Assembly: GCA_905221615.1 (NCBI GenBank)
Contig: CAJNDT010005713.1
Location: 434,001-498,000, forward strand
Origin: Symbiodinium sp. CCMP2592
Lineage: Eukaryota > Sar > Dinophyceae > Suessiales > Symbiodiniaceae
Direction of reading: 5' to 3'
Length of the DNA stretch: 64,000 nucleotides
The notes under the pieces were generated by a model that was given only the letters and a program-made list of their open reading frames with translations, did no database searches and was not told where the DNA came from. The translations under genes were made by a program, and so were the position numbers. This document shows positions 32,328-41,616 of the stretch, piece by piece; position 1 is the first letter of the stretch; every line of letters starts with the position of its first letter.

Positions 32328-32420
32328 CAAAAACGCCGGGTCCTTGAGGCTCTGGAGTCGGCCGAAACTCCGCGGCAGGGCCTCGAGTTCGTTCTTCACC
32401 AGGCGCAGCCTCTGCAGTAT
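32328..32420 (-). CDS. Leucine-rich-repeat exon fragment
   Basis: Reads LQRLRLVKNELEALPRSFGR then LQSLKDPAFL on the minus strand, one and a half LRR turns and the longest clear LRR block here. The TA-rich microsatellite at 32160-32310 begins just downstream and would be intronic. Confidence 0.65.
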
Positions 32421-32594
32421 TACTCAAGCCTTGAAGGAACCCGACTGGGAGGTTCATGGGATATAGCACCCGTTTCCTCTAAGGGATCTAGAGGGCTTCT
32501 TTAAGGGATCTATAGGGTTTAACAAAGCACCCACTTCCTTTAAGGGATCTAGAGGGCTCCTTTAAAGGATCTACAGGGTTTAGGACTTAGTCTT

Positions 32595-32680
32595 AATAAC
32601 TAGAATAGGGTGTTGGGCCCAATTTTCTTTCATTTTTAGAAGGAGCCCCTAAGATAGTATTGGCAATTATCCCACACCTT
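32595..32680. mobile_element. Palindromic element, family J
   Basis: TAATAACTAGAATAGGGTG ... AAGATAGTATTGGCAATTAT. Confidence 0.55.
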
Positions 32681-32775
32681 AATTAAGTAATAAGTATGGC
32701 TTGAATTATAGTAGGATCCCGAACATGATTCAAGGTATATTCCTTAATTAAGGGATCTCGCAGTCTCTGGGTAAG
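32680..32775. mobile_element. Family H palindrome, left end lost
   Basis: CCTTAATTAAGTAATAAG ... CTTAATTAAGGGATCTCGC, then AGTCTCTGGG. Confidence 0.6.
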
Positions 32776-32882
32776 TACACCTATAAGCACCTGAACTGGG
32801 GTTGTAGTTAGGTATACGTATAGTTTCGGTATTTATAACCTTTAGATACCGGAGTTACTAAGTCCCATGAACCTCCAAGTGG
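32776..32882. mobile_element. Family G palindrome, left end lost
   Basis: Ends AAGTCCCATGAACCTCCAAGT; the left part begins inside at GTACACCTATAAGCACCTGA, just after a family H arm. A displaced left arm (GGGAGGTTCATGGGATATAG) is at 32449-32468. Confidence 0.6.
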
Positions 32883-33083
32883 GATTCCAAAGGTTCCCTT
32901 TTAGGGATTAGGGCATTAGCGAGTTTTGTTAAGGCTACGTTGTTTTAGGGGTTCCTTCTGAGGTTCCGTGAAGGGTGCTGTAGGGTTCGGGGCCGAGGGT
33001 CTGATGGGGATCTAGGCTTTCACAGTCCCTTTAAAGGGATCTATAAGGGCTCCTATAAGGGATCGTTAGGGTTTAGGGTATAG

Positions 33084-33187
33084 TTCCTATAGTCTCCATT
33101 GTAGTTCCTTTTTTTGGTTGAACCAGTTATATATTAAGGATCTTATGAGGTAACCCCCAAAAGGAACTACAATGGAGACTACAAGTA
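33084..33187. mobile_element. Palindromic MITE, family I
   Basis: CCTATAGTCTCCATTGTAG ... CTACAATGGAGACTACAAG. Confidence 0.85.
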
Positions 33188-33498
33188 GGCTTTACGGTGT
33201 TGAGGAGTTTAGGGTTGAAGGTTTAAGGTGTAGGGTACAGGGTTTAGGGCTGATGGTATTCAGCGGTTTGGGGTTGAGCCATTGAGGGCTTAGGGTAGTA
33301 CGGCATTCGGCTTAGGAAAGGTGTGATTTTGCTCTTGCTTCTTTAAACTGTATTGGTGCTATGATTGTTATTGCATGCATCATTGCACATTGCTGCCTAT
33401 AGTTCGGGACGGCTTAGCTCTCAATCCTAAGGCCTGAGGGTTGTCTCACGCTTGTGAACGACTTGCCTAGGATAGAGCCCTAGACCCTGATATGTTTG

Positions 33499-33614
33499 AC
33501 TTAGGCTCATGAAACTCAGTAATAGTTGAATACTATTCATAATCTAGATATAATAGGACCTTAATAGTAGACTGTTACTGTATGGGGGCAGTACCCAACT
33601 TAGGCTCATGAAAC
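33499..33614. repeat. Segment flanked by 17-bp direct repeats
   Basis: ACTTAGGCTCATGAAAC occurs at 33499-33515 and 33598-33614. The interior has weak inverted ends (CAGTAATAGT, ACTGTTACTG). Confidence 0.7.
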
Positions 33615-33615
33615 A

Positions 33616-33703
33616 GTGTCCGAGCAACTTCTGCAAAGACCGGAGCTCACCAAAGGACTCGGGGAGCTCTCGCCTGGTTGAGGGCTCGGGTTCCTGGAGG
33701 TAA
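33616..33703 (-). CDS. Leucine-rich-repeat exon fragment next to a palindrome
   Basis: The minus strand reads RRELPESFGELRSLQKLLGH then CFMSLS. Its upstream edge is the family A palindrome 33704-33812, whose inner repeat gives an acceptor, ATCCTTAG|GG. Its downstream edge overlaps one of two 17-bp direct repeats (33499-33515 and 33598-33614). An LRR exon boxed in by insertions. Confidence 0.6.
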
Positions 33704-33812
33704 CCCTAAGGATCCATGTACCCAAATAGCATATACTTTGGCCTTAAAGTAGTCCCTATATATGTACTTTAGGGTCAAAGTATATGCTATTTGGGCACAT
33801 GGACCCTTAGGG
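33704..33812. mobile_element. Palindromic MITE, family A, beside an LRR exon
   Basis: CCCTAAGGATCCATGTACCC and its complement ending CCCTTAGGG, flanked by TAA on both sides (3-bp target duplication). Its left end touches the LRR fragment at 33616-33703. Confidence 0.85.
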
Positions 33813-33960
33813 TAAGGGTTAGAGGCCGAGGGCTCAGGGGTTTTTTAAAGGCTAGCAGCTAGGATTCCTTGAGGTAAGGGTTAGAGGCCTAAAGTTAACT
33901 TTTTACAAGGGTGGGGTTCCTTGAGGGTAAGGGTCAGAGGCGTAGGGTTTCGGACTCAGG

Positions 33961-34437
33961 GTGATTAGAAGGGCTAGGGTTTAGGTTTGGGGTTGAGGTC
34001 CGAAGAAACTTGTAGGTCAGTCAGGGGCCTTGGGTTTAGGGTTTAGAGTGATTAAAAGGGCTAGGGTTTAGGTTTGGGGTTGAGGTCCGAAGAAACTTGT
34101 AGGTCAGTCAGGGGCCTTGGGTTTAGGGTTTAGAGTGATTAAAAGGGCTAGGGTTTAGGTTTGGGGTTGAGGTCCGAAGAAACTTGTAGGTAAGTCAGGG
34201 GCCTTGGGTTTAGGGTTTAGGGTGATTAAAAGGGCTAGGGTTTAGGTTTGGGGTTGAGGTCCGAAGAAACTTGTAGGTCAGTCAGAGGCCTTGGGTTTAG
34301 GGTTTAGGGTGATTAAAAGGGCTAGGGTTTTGGTTTGGGGTTGAGGTCCGAAGAAACTTGTAGGTCAGTCAGGGGCCTTGGGTTTAGGGTTTAGGGTGAT
34401 TAAAAGGGCTAGGGTTTAGGGTTTAGAGTTGGGGGCC
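33961..34437. repeat. 87-bp minisatellite
   Basis: Units start at 33961, 34048, 34135, 34222, 34309 and 34396 (last partial). Each has GTGATTAAAAGGGCTAGGG, GAGGTCCGAAGAAACTTG and a telomere-like end GGGTTTAGGGTTTAG. Copies differ by only a few bases. Confidence 0.92.
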
Positions 34438-35290
34438 AACATTACTTGAGGGTTAGGGTCTAAGGTTTCGGAGGGTTAAGGTCCGCATCAAGGGCGGGGC
34501 TGCACCACAAACATGGGTTTTACACTGTTGTTGTATAGGGAGTTTTCGGGGTTCTTGCAAGGTGTTGTCCAAAGTGTTTGGGCGTAGAGCTGTTAAGGAC
34601 TGTGACTGTAGAATGGCTTTAAGACTTTTGGGTTTGGGGGCTTGTGGCTTCTGGCCGGCCGGCTGGTCGGGATACTTGCCTGCCTTTCCCTGCGAATTGT
34701 AGCGTTTTCTAAAAGCTAGAAGCACTACAACACAGCACTGCCAACCCATATTCAACCCCTCCCTAGGCCCCAACGTTTAAGTCCGTCTCTCAAACCCTCA
34801 GGCCCAATTTTCGGTACACGGACCCTTAAACACGAACGCTTACAGAACCCTTTTGGTACCCGGAAAAACCCTTATAGGTGCAACTAACACATTAATTAAG
34901 CTGTAAAGCACAAAGGTTCCGGGTAGTTACGTCTCGCACTCCTGCCACTGCACGTGCACAGGAGCTTTAGCCTTCGAACGGAGTTTGTGGCTTCTGTCTA
35001 TTGCCTGCAGCAAAAGTTCGGTAATAGTGACGGTAAAGAAAGGTACCATGTGGACTGCGTAGATCAATGCTAATCAGCCAACCAGCATTTGCTGTCACAA
35101 GCTGCAGCTTATGGGTGCGCAAGTAAATGACTGTGGCTTCAACTCTTGGGAGTCATGTACTAATTGAGGGTTTATAATCGGGCTCATGCAGGGTCTTTAG
35201 CCTGCGCTCCCCCCCGCCCAACCCGCTAACAGTTAAAGGTTAAAGTTTGATCGCCATCACCCGGTTCTGTCCGTGTAGGAGACCTGATTT
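34438..35290. other. No recognised gene
   Basis: Non-repetitive intron- or spacer-like sequence after the 87-bp minisatellite; no frame with protein-like content. Confidence 0.5.
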
Positions 35291-35414
35291 TTGCGGTCTT
35301 ACGGTTGATGATATAATACAAACCCTGCATTACCCGTACTAAAGAATATGCCACAATTCCCATAGTTTAGGGTCCCTAAGGTAATGTTTACATCATCAAC
35401 CGTACGACCGCAAC
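35291..35414. mobile_element. Palindromic MITE, family E, long termini
   Basis: TTGCGGTCTTACGGTTGATG at the left and CATCAACCGTACGACCGCAA at the right. The terminal repeat extends about 10 bp beyond other copies, either a fuller element or insertion into a pre-existing palindrome. Confidence 0.8.
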
Positions 35415-35892
35415 ATTGGGAGTTTCCCTTGGACAGGTCTGACCATGATCACAAGTGCAATCCTACCAGGCTAGGCTAGGACGGTTTAGGGTTTAGGGAG
35501 GATTTGGGGAGTTTAGAGTTTATGGTTTGTGAGACCGGCATCCTAAACTGCGGGCTCGTGCGTTCGTGCGTCGCGTGCGTGTCAGGTTTAGGATACCCCC
35601 CCCCCCCCCCACAAACCTGAACACCAGGGAAGCTCTTTAACTGTGTTGTTTTCTCTTCTCGTGATACCCTAACTCCCAAACTGTCAGGAACCAACCCAAA
35701 AAAGACTACTTTCCGAATCACGAGGCTCTCAATCTGAGAGGCAGGCAAGTGGTTGCAGTCCAGAGACAGACCTCACAGCCGACGGTGCGACAAGGACAAT
35801 CTGCAACCTCTGAAGTAAAGAGTTGAGAGGTAGTAGGGATTTCGACAACTTTGTAGTACTTGTGCAAGCTGTTCGGGTAAGCAAGTCTACAT

Positions 35893-36066
35893 GCCGAATT
35901 CATCCCAGGTCACGACAGAACTATCGCCAAGGGCAAGCAGCAAGCAGTAACGAGCTAGGGGCTTAGGAAGAAAGACTCAACTGCTCCTGGACTGCGCTAC
36001 TGTCGCCACCATGGGCAGCGCTACTCCAGGTCACGACGGATCCATCGACAATGACGGCTCGTTGAA
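35893..36066 (-). pseudogene. Decayed RCC1-like repeat fragment
   Basis: The minus strand reads VDGSVVTW.SAAHGGDSSAV and then VQEQL at about 35985-36055. After an in-frame TAA and a frame change it reads LGDSSVVTWDEF at about 35897-35935. These are two damaged copies of the 41-residue unit found intact at 1773-3218 and 50186-51700. No ubiquitin-like N-terminus is seen nearby. An intron between the two pieces is possible, but the spacing is close to one repeat length, so a frameshifted relic is more likely. Confidence 0.7.
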
Positions 36067-36474
36067 ACCTCTATAAAGCCTACCTTAACCCTGAGTAACC
36101 TACCTTTTCAAGGACTGTTTACAAGGAAATCATATTAAGGAACCCTAAACTGGTAAGTTTCTTAGGGTCCCGGTATATAGCGTGTAACTGCACCCGCCAT
36201 CCCGAAGCCCACAACCCTTAAGTCCTTGCGCAGTGAACCTTACCTTGGAACCCCAAACCCTTCATCGAAAGCCCCAAACCTGCAAACTGTCTCCAGTACC
36301 GTAACCTGCCAATACCTACACTTTTGTACAGTCCCTATGAACTCTATATTGGGGGTTTATGGAGAACCTAGAAACAGGAAGGTTTCGGTGGGTTGAGGTA
36401 GGCCCTAAACCCTTCATCTAAACCCGAGGGGCTAACAGCTAAATCCCTCAATCCTGGATGCCCTCTAATCCCTG

Positions 36475-36583
36475 CCCAGAGACTCCAATATCCTTCGATT
36501 CAGGAATATGCCTTGAGTCATATTGAGGATCCTACTATAATTTAAGGAATATTCCTCAATTAAGGGATATTGGAGTCTCCGGG
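36475..36583. mobile_element. Palindromic MITE, family H
   Basis: CCCAGAGACTCCAATATCC ... GGGATATTGGAGTCTCCGGG, well preserved. Confidence 0.85.
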
Positions 36584-36625
36584 TGAACTGAACGTCAAAC
36601 CTTCAGGCCCTTGAGAACCCAACGC

Positions 36626-36675
36626 TGCAGCGATTCCAGATCGCCAAAGCTTGCTGGCAGCACCTTCAATCATAG
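36626..36675 (-). CDS. Leucine-rich-repeat exon fragment
   Basis: Reads LKVLPASFGDLESLQRW on the minus strand, an L-P-x-S-F-G-x-L-x-x-L LRR turn. It is squeezed between two palindromes (36475-36583 and 36667-36764). Confidence 0.55.
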
Positions 36676-36764
36676 GGATCCTTATTATGGTCCTTATTAT
36701 GGGCCTTAAGGCCCCCTACCCCCCCTCCCCCTACACCCCTAAGGATCCCTATGATTCAAGGGCT
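36667..36764. repeat. Hairpin element
   Basis: TCAATCATAGGGATCCTTAT and CCTAAGGATCCCTATGATT pair; centre is a C-rich run. Adjoins an LRR fragment. Confidence 0.7.
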
Positions 36765-37520
36765 AGGGTTTAGGATTTGGGGCTCAGGGTTTAGGGCTTT
36801 AGGTTTTGCTTTTTGAACTCCTCTTCTAGAGGCAGGCAAAGCGAGTCTGCAGAGGCACAGACTGACAGAAGCCAGGAGGCTAGACCCAATTGAGTTCGGC
36901 TGAAAATTGAACACATTACCATGGGCTTCAGGGTTTCAGGGTTTACGGTTGCCGACCCATGAAACTACAAGCAAGACTAGCTGTAGTATGCCAGGCTTCG
37001 GGCTTCGGACATACTGCATAGCATAAGCCATAAGCCTAAGTGTTGCTAGCCTCCCCGAAGCACTTCGAAGATGAGTCTCTGCAATTTGTGCGCAAATTTC
37101 GGGCCATGCTGTGGAGCCCCGAAGCTCAACAAGAAAAACAGACCCAGATCTGTTACAACCCGACCCCCTCTCCTCAACAAATCTCAAAAAATCATCAATC
37201 GAACACCCTCAACTCAACCCTAAACCCTGAACCCTGAACCCTGAACCCCGAACCCTAAACCCTAAACTCTAATTCCTGGCTCCCGAACCCAACAATACAG
37301 CCGAACCTCAGGGCTCCAAAGGCACGAACAACAACAAAACGTGCCTCAACCCTCAACGTCCAGCCTGAACCGCTATATTAGGGTTTAGGGTTTAGGGTTT
37401 AAGGGTTTAGGGTTTAGGGTTTAGGGTTTATAACCTTAAGTCTAGCTTACCAAAGACATCCGTGAACCATTACATAATTACATAGATACCGTTATAAGCC
37501 CCTACTCATAAGCCCCTGCC

Positions 37521-38176
37521 CTACACCCATGATATGAAACGGAACCCTGAGCCTCCAATATCCCTTAATTGAGGAATAAGTACTCCTTGAACCATATTAG
37601 GGATCCTACTCATCGGCGTTGCTGATGGGGTGAATGGTTTCAGTCTGAGGACATCCTGGATCGCGGCCGGAAGCCTTGATAACCTGACGAAGTCACTGCG
37701 GTCCACATTGGACTGCTGCGCCCCAGACTGCTGGGCATGCGAATTCATGGCAAAATAACCGTATCGAGTCCCAGGAGACATCTTGCCAAGTCGAGACTGC
37801 CTTTCGCCCGAGTCCTTCACAAAGTTGAAGGCACTTTCCAGGAGGTCCTTGGTTGCCGCAGGGCTGGCAAACAGGGCCCAGGCAGTGGTTCCGATCTCAC
37901 TGTCCTCCAGGTTCCAAGTCGTTTGGGTACCCAGAACAATGATCTCTCTGGTGATCTGCCAGGTGTTGCTTCCTATGTCTCCTAGCAGGGCAGCGGCGGA
38001 TCCGTTCGTTGGGTTTGCCGCGACGAAGCTCTCCAACTCCAGCACAACTGTGCAGGATGCCTTCCAAAGCACCGACGCATTACTTCGAGCCTTTCGCTCG
38101 GGAAGAAAACCTTGAGCGAGAATGAACGGCCAAGTTATGGAGTAGAAGCGCTGGCTCCAGACCCTGTTCGCTATCC
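37521..38176 (-). CDS. Large exon of an unrecognised protein
   Basis: The longest non-repetitive coding block: about 218 codons, open from 38174 on the minus strand. It contains ANRVWSQRFYSITWPFILAQ, NTWQITREIIVLGTQTTWN, DLLESAFNFVKDSGERQSR and SRLPAAIQDVLRLKPF. No domain recognised; mixed helix, not membrane. The upstream edge coincides with the palindrome at 38175-38283. The last 30 codons (37521-37610) come from half of a family H palindrome, so the original exon probably ended near 37610, where ATGA|GTAGG offers a donor. Confidence 0.6.
37550..37612. mobile_element. Family H half element inside an open frame
   Basis: CTGAGCCTCCAATATCCC ... AGGGATCCTACTCAT. It supplies the last 30 codons of the frame 37521-38176 and a GTAGG donor candidate. 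Confidence 0.65.
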
Positions 38177-38283
38177 CTAAGGGTCCAAAGTACCGATATA
38201 CTACAATGTAGGGTTTCTATATTAGGAATTGCCATTATGATTTGGGGAAGTAGTCCCCATAACAGTACATAAGACCCTTTGCG
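38175..38283. mobile_element. Palindromic MITE, family A variant, between exons
   Basis: CCCTAAGGGTCCAAAGTACC at the left, GACCCTTTGCG at the right, TAT on both sides (38172-38174, 38284-38286). On the minus strand the ends provide a GT donor (38275-38274) and an AG acceptor (38178-38177) flanking a 99-nt candidate intron. Confidence 0.8.
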
Positions 38284-38385
38284 TATGAGGCCTTGCGCCT
38301 CGCATAGGGGTTGGATGCATTCCCAGTGTCACCACCACCAGTGGCGACATGCTGCGCGCCATTGCTACTAGCTAGTTCAAGGAAT
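38276..38385 (-). CDS. Candidate upstream exon of the 37521-38176 gene
   Basis: Immediately upstream (minus strand) of the palindrome at 38175-38283. One frame reads SSNGAQHVATGGGDTGNASN then PYARRKASYAK. With donor AAAGG|GTCTT (38275) and acceptor CCCTTAG|GG (38177) it joins in phase to G-IANRVWSQ of the large exon. A second frame (CIQPLCEAQGLIANR if the palindrome is simply removed) is also open over a shorter stretch. The frame choice is therefore unsettled. Confidence 0.4.
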
Positions 38386-38483
38386 AATCCCTAATTCCCT
38401 TAGAGAACCCTTAAAGATCCCTTTGAGGATCCCTTTAAGGAGCCCTTTAAGGAACCCTTAAGGGTATACTTAATTAAGGGGAA

Positions 38484-38558
38484 CCCTGAGCCGCTCCTCG
38501 AGATTATTCTCTTCCAGCTGGAGTTCCTGGAGGCTCCTGCGAAGCGCTTCAGGCTCCT
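38484..38558 (-). CDS. Leucine-rich-repeat exon fragment
   Basis: Reads PEALRRSLQELQLEENNLEE then RL on the minus strand (L-x-x-L-x-L-x-x-N-x-L). A family D palindrome (38572-38653) lies immediately upstream. Confidence 0.6.
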
Positions 38559-38571
38559 TTACCGGGAACTC

Positions 38572-38653
38572 CAGAAAGTTGGAATATGGATTAATGGTAG
38601 GATCCCCTATAATTTACCTTAAAGGGGTTACGATATGATATTCCCACTTTCTG
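38572..38653. mobile_element. Palindromic MITE, family D
   Basis: Differs from 9469-9551 by only a few bases (a TG lost in the loop side, one changed base in the right arm). It abuts the LRR fragment at 38484-38558. Confidence 0.85.
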
Positions 38654-38945
38654 GCTTCTACTGTAGAAGAAACAGATTCAGGGTCGAAAGGTGTTATAGG
38701 GGTTTAGGCGTTTAGGGATTAGGGTCTGTACTCGGGAAAAGCAGCAAAGAACCTCGTAGCTTTCGTTTGAAGAGGGTTTCAAGGTTCCTTGCTGCTGCTA
38801 GAGGGGCTTGTTTTTTTTTAAAATGTATACCGGTGGAAAGATCAGCTGTGGGGGTTTACTTGGGGCGACTCGGGATCACAAAACCCAAGTGCTTCGGGAC
38901 CTGGGGCTTCGAATTTTTGGATGGCTGTCTCGGATTTAGGAGTCT

Positions 38946-39150
38946 ACCTGGGGATCCAGAAACCCCCTAAGGGTCCATGTACTCATATAGTATATACATT
39001 GGCTTTAATGTAGTCCCTGTATAGGTACTTTGGGGCCCATGTATCTCTATATGGGTACATGGGCCCTTAGGGACCTACCGCTTAAGGGTTCTGGCGTTTC
39101 GGCTCAGCAAGGGACATGACCTACTATTTTGTAGGGCTTGGGGTCACAGG
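38946..39150. mobile_element. Family B palindrome split by a family A insertion
   Basis: The left part ACCTGGGGATCCAGAAACC (38946-38964) and the right part from CTACCGCTTAAGGG to CACAGGTAG together make a complete family B element when 38965-39072 is removed. ACC flanks the inserted copy (38962-38964, 39073-39075). Confidence 0.75.
38965..39072. mobile_element. Palindromic MITE, family A, nested in family B
   Basis: CCCTAAGGGTCCATGTAC ... GGTACATGGGCCCTTAGGG. Younger than its host element. Confidence 0.85.
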
Positions 39151-39154
39151 TAGA

Positions 39155-39246
39155 TCCTGCATAAACCATCATGAGGAAGACAATTATACCACCATTCCCA
39201 TAGTCATGGGGTCCTTGAGGTAAGGCAGGGTTTACATCATCAACCG
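39155..39246. mobile_element. Family E palindrome, left arm damaged
   Basis: The right arm GGGTTTACATCATCAACC is intact; the left arm keeps only ATCCTGCAT. Confidence 0.6.
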
Positions 39247-39277
39247 TAGTGGGGTTCGGCGTGTTTCTGTTGGTAAA

Positions 39278-39380
39278 TGGGAATTCCGAAAAAAGGGGAC
39301 CCTCATATAGTACCCTAAATGGTAGGATCCTTATTATAAGGACCCCAAAATAAGGTACCCCTTATTTTCGGAAATTCCCA
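39278..39380. mobile_element. Palindromic MITE, family F
   Basis: GGGAATTCCGAAAAAAGGGG ... TTATTTTCGGAAATTCCC, with core GGTAGGATCCTTATTATAAG. A further right-arm remnant lies at 39445-39472. Confidence 0.8.
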
Positions 39381-39609
39381 AATCCTAAAGCCTTTAGAGA
39401 ACCCTTGTAGATCCCTTTAAGGAACCCTTTATGGATCCCTTTAAAGGTACCCCTAATTCTCGGAAACTCCCAAATATTCGGGGTGTCAGGCTCAGGCGTA
39501 TGGTTCCGCAGACTGAGATCGAAGACGGGGTGATACCAGCTCAGAACCTTCCGACATCCCAGAATGATGGAATATACCCCCCAGGGTTCCTTCCAGGGTT
39601 GCTTAAAGG

Positions 39610-39611
<2 letters not shown>

Positions 39612-39680
<69 letters not shown>

Positions 39681-39695
39681 CTATATATATATATA
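39612..39695. repeat. (CT)n(ATCT)n(AT)n microsatellite
   Basis: Pure CT for about 50 bp, then CTAT units, then AT. Confidence 0.97.
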
Positions 39696-39699
39696 CATA

Positions 39700-39800
39700 A
39701 GGATTCTAGAAGCGAGTTAAGGAATATGTCGTAAACTACAGTAGGATTCCCAAAATGCTTGAGTTATATTTCCCATTAAACAAAGGACTTTGGAAGGTCT
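39700..39800. mobile_element. Degenerate family H palindrome
   Basis: TTAAGGAATATGTCGTAAAC ... GGACTTTGGAAGGTCTGG, follows a CT/TA microsatellite. Confidence 0.45.
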
Positions 39801-40197
39801 GGAGCTTCAAAACACCACAACCATCGCCGACAACCCAACGCTGAAAGGATGAAAGCTTTTTGCTTGGCTTATGGTTCAAGAACCTAGGGTTTGGAGTTTA
39901 ACAGTGCTGATATATTCGTGCACGCCCCGGATCAATGAACCCTAAGCTCCAACCTCCGAACCCTAAAGCTCCACGGCGAAAACCCTGATCCATTGAACAC
40001 CCGAAACCCCAAATCTGCGGGACCACGTGGCCATACAGATGTCCCCTTTTCAGGCCCTACATCGCCCCAAAGCCAAGGACCAAAACCCTGAACCTAAAAC
40101 TGGCACTACCTGGACACCATAAAACCAGCCTGTTTAGCTTGGTAGGTTATTTGGGGTCCGGGCATACCCAACAACCCTAAGAAGCCAGCCTCAGCAT

Positions 40198-40258
40198 GCC
40201 GAAGTTCGTTGGCAGGCGAAGCAGGTCGTTTCCCTTCGACCCGGCGACTGGGGGGTAA
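40198..40258 (-). CDS. Leucine-rich-repeat exon fragment
   Basis: Reads KGNDLLRLPTNFGMLRL on the minus strand, matching N-x-L-x-x-L-P-x-x-F-G-x-L. No palindrome directly adjoins it. Confidence 0.55.
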
Positions 40259-40971
40259 GTAGAGGACTGAGACCCTAAGGATCCATGGACTTAGAGCCCT
40301 AGGGTAGGGGGAACCGAATCATAACAGAGGGCGTTGCATTTATTTTTTTTATAGGGATCAACCTTACCGGTCTGAGGCAAAAATGATGAGGGTCAAGGTC
40401 TATATGGCTCACTATCTAGGGCTGGAGGTTGGGGATGTGGGAAACAGGGTTTTGGGATACCATAACCTACTTGTTTGTAGGTTTTTAATCGAAACCCTAT
40501 ACATTACAAAATATGAAGGGCCCTGCAGCAAAGTAGGCTTCAAGTTTTGAGGTAGCGGCTACTCTTTGCACACGTCAACATCGGCACTTAGGATTGGCGA
40601 CCCCGGCCCCGGAAATATGTAGAACTTGAACCGTCCTTCGTGTAGGGTTTAGGGTTTAGACCGGCACCCACCAACTGCCCTTGATCATACCCTAAATACC
40701 CACTGTTGAGCTTATGGCTCCATTAAAACGCTGGGAGTTGAGGAGTTTAGGGTTCAAGGGAGTTAAAGCACCGCAGAACGGCTAAGAGCTCAGGGTTCTG
40801 GGTTTGAAGTGTAGACCCTACGTCCTCAAGCACTAACCATGTGCTCAAGCCGTAACCCTGAAACCAGATCAACCTGCGCAACGAAGACAACAAGGACACC
40901 CGCGAAAAGGTTCGATAATTGTAGATTAACCAGTCAGGGTCCTCCTACCGCAGAGCTGCCGCCTTCGTTCG

Positions 40972-41262
40972 TCATCCGCCGGCAGTGGTCGCAGAGGTGA
41001 CCACGGTGCGCCTCGAGGTCCGCCGTATCACAGGCCGGAGGCAGCGGCCGCCGCAGTCGACGCACGGCCGGCCGTCGACTCCCGGGCACGGGGCGCCGCA
41101 CCAGCCGACCACCCACACTTCGCCGGCAATGCGCTGGGCGCCCTTCTCCCACTTAAGTACCGCCTCGTGTTCTCTCAGGCCTCTTGCATGCCCCGCAGTG
41201 CCTTTCGATCGGCCCTGTGGGGCGTCTCCATTTTCGCAGCCCGTCTCTAAAGACTGTAGCAA
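40972..41262 (-). CDS. Cysteine-rich exon candidate
   Basis: A markedly GC-rich island. The minus strand reads ...EVWVVGWCGAPCPGVDGRPC then VDCGGRCLRPV, giving a C-x3-C ... C-x2-C-x3-C spacing typical of a small zinc-binding module. In a second frame downstream (about 40934-41000) DTADLEAHRGHLCDHCRRM adds a His-x3-Cys-x2-Cys group, so a frameshift or a short intron may separate two parts of one zinc-finger-like domain. Family not identified. Confidence 0.4.
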   Translation of the reverse strand: MLQSLETGCENGDAPQGRSKGTAGHARGLREHEAVLKWEKGAQRIAGEVWVVGWCGAPCPGVDGRPCVDCGGRCLRPVIRRTSRRTVVTSATTAGG

Positions 41263-41616
41263 ACCTTCCTGTCGGCTCCCTACGCCATCTTTAGAAGGTC
41301 ATACCTTACCACTTTTGCAGGGTACCTAGTTTAGTGCCCTTGAATGATATGCATGAAGCAGTTGGCCCAAACACCCATACTCTTCAAACAAGCCCCAACT
41401 TGAAACAGCTTAGTGAAACCCCGAAACAAGAATCCCTAAACCCGAAACACAAAACCCTGCTTTGCCTGCTAGTAAAGTAACCCTTAAAAGGAGCCTGCTA
41501 AACCAAACCCTGGGGTACCTGGACCTTCCAAGTGCCCTCTAATATACCCCAAATACCCACTGTTAAGAGTCATAAGGGCTCTATGAAAGGGACCCTTTGG
41601 GGTCCTGGCCCGACCC

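Noticed and set aside
33961..34437. CRISPR-like spaced repeat
   Set aside because: The whole 87-bp unit is conserved with no variable spacers, and the genome context is eukaryotic; it is a minisatellite.
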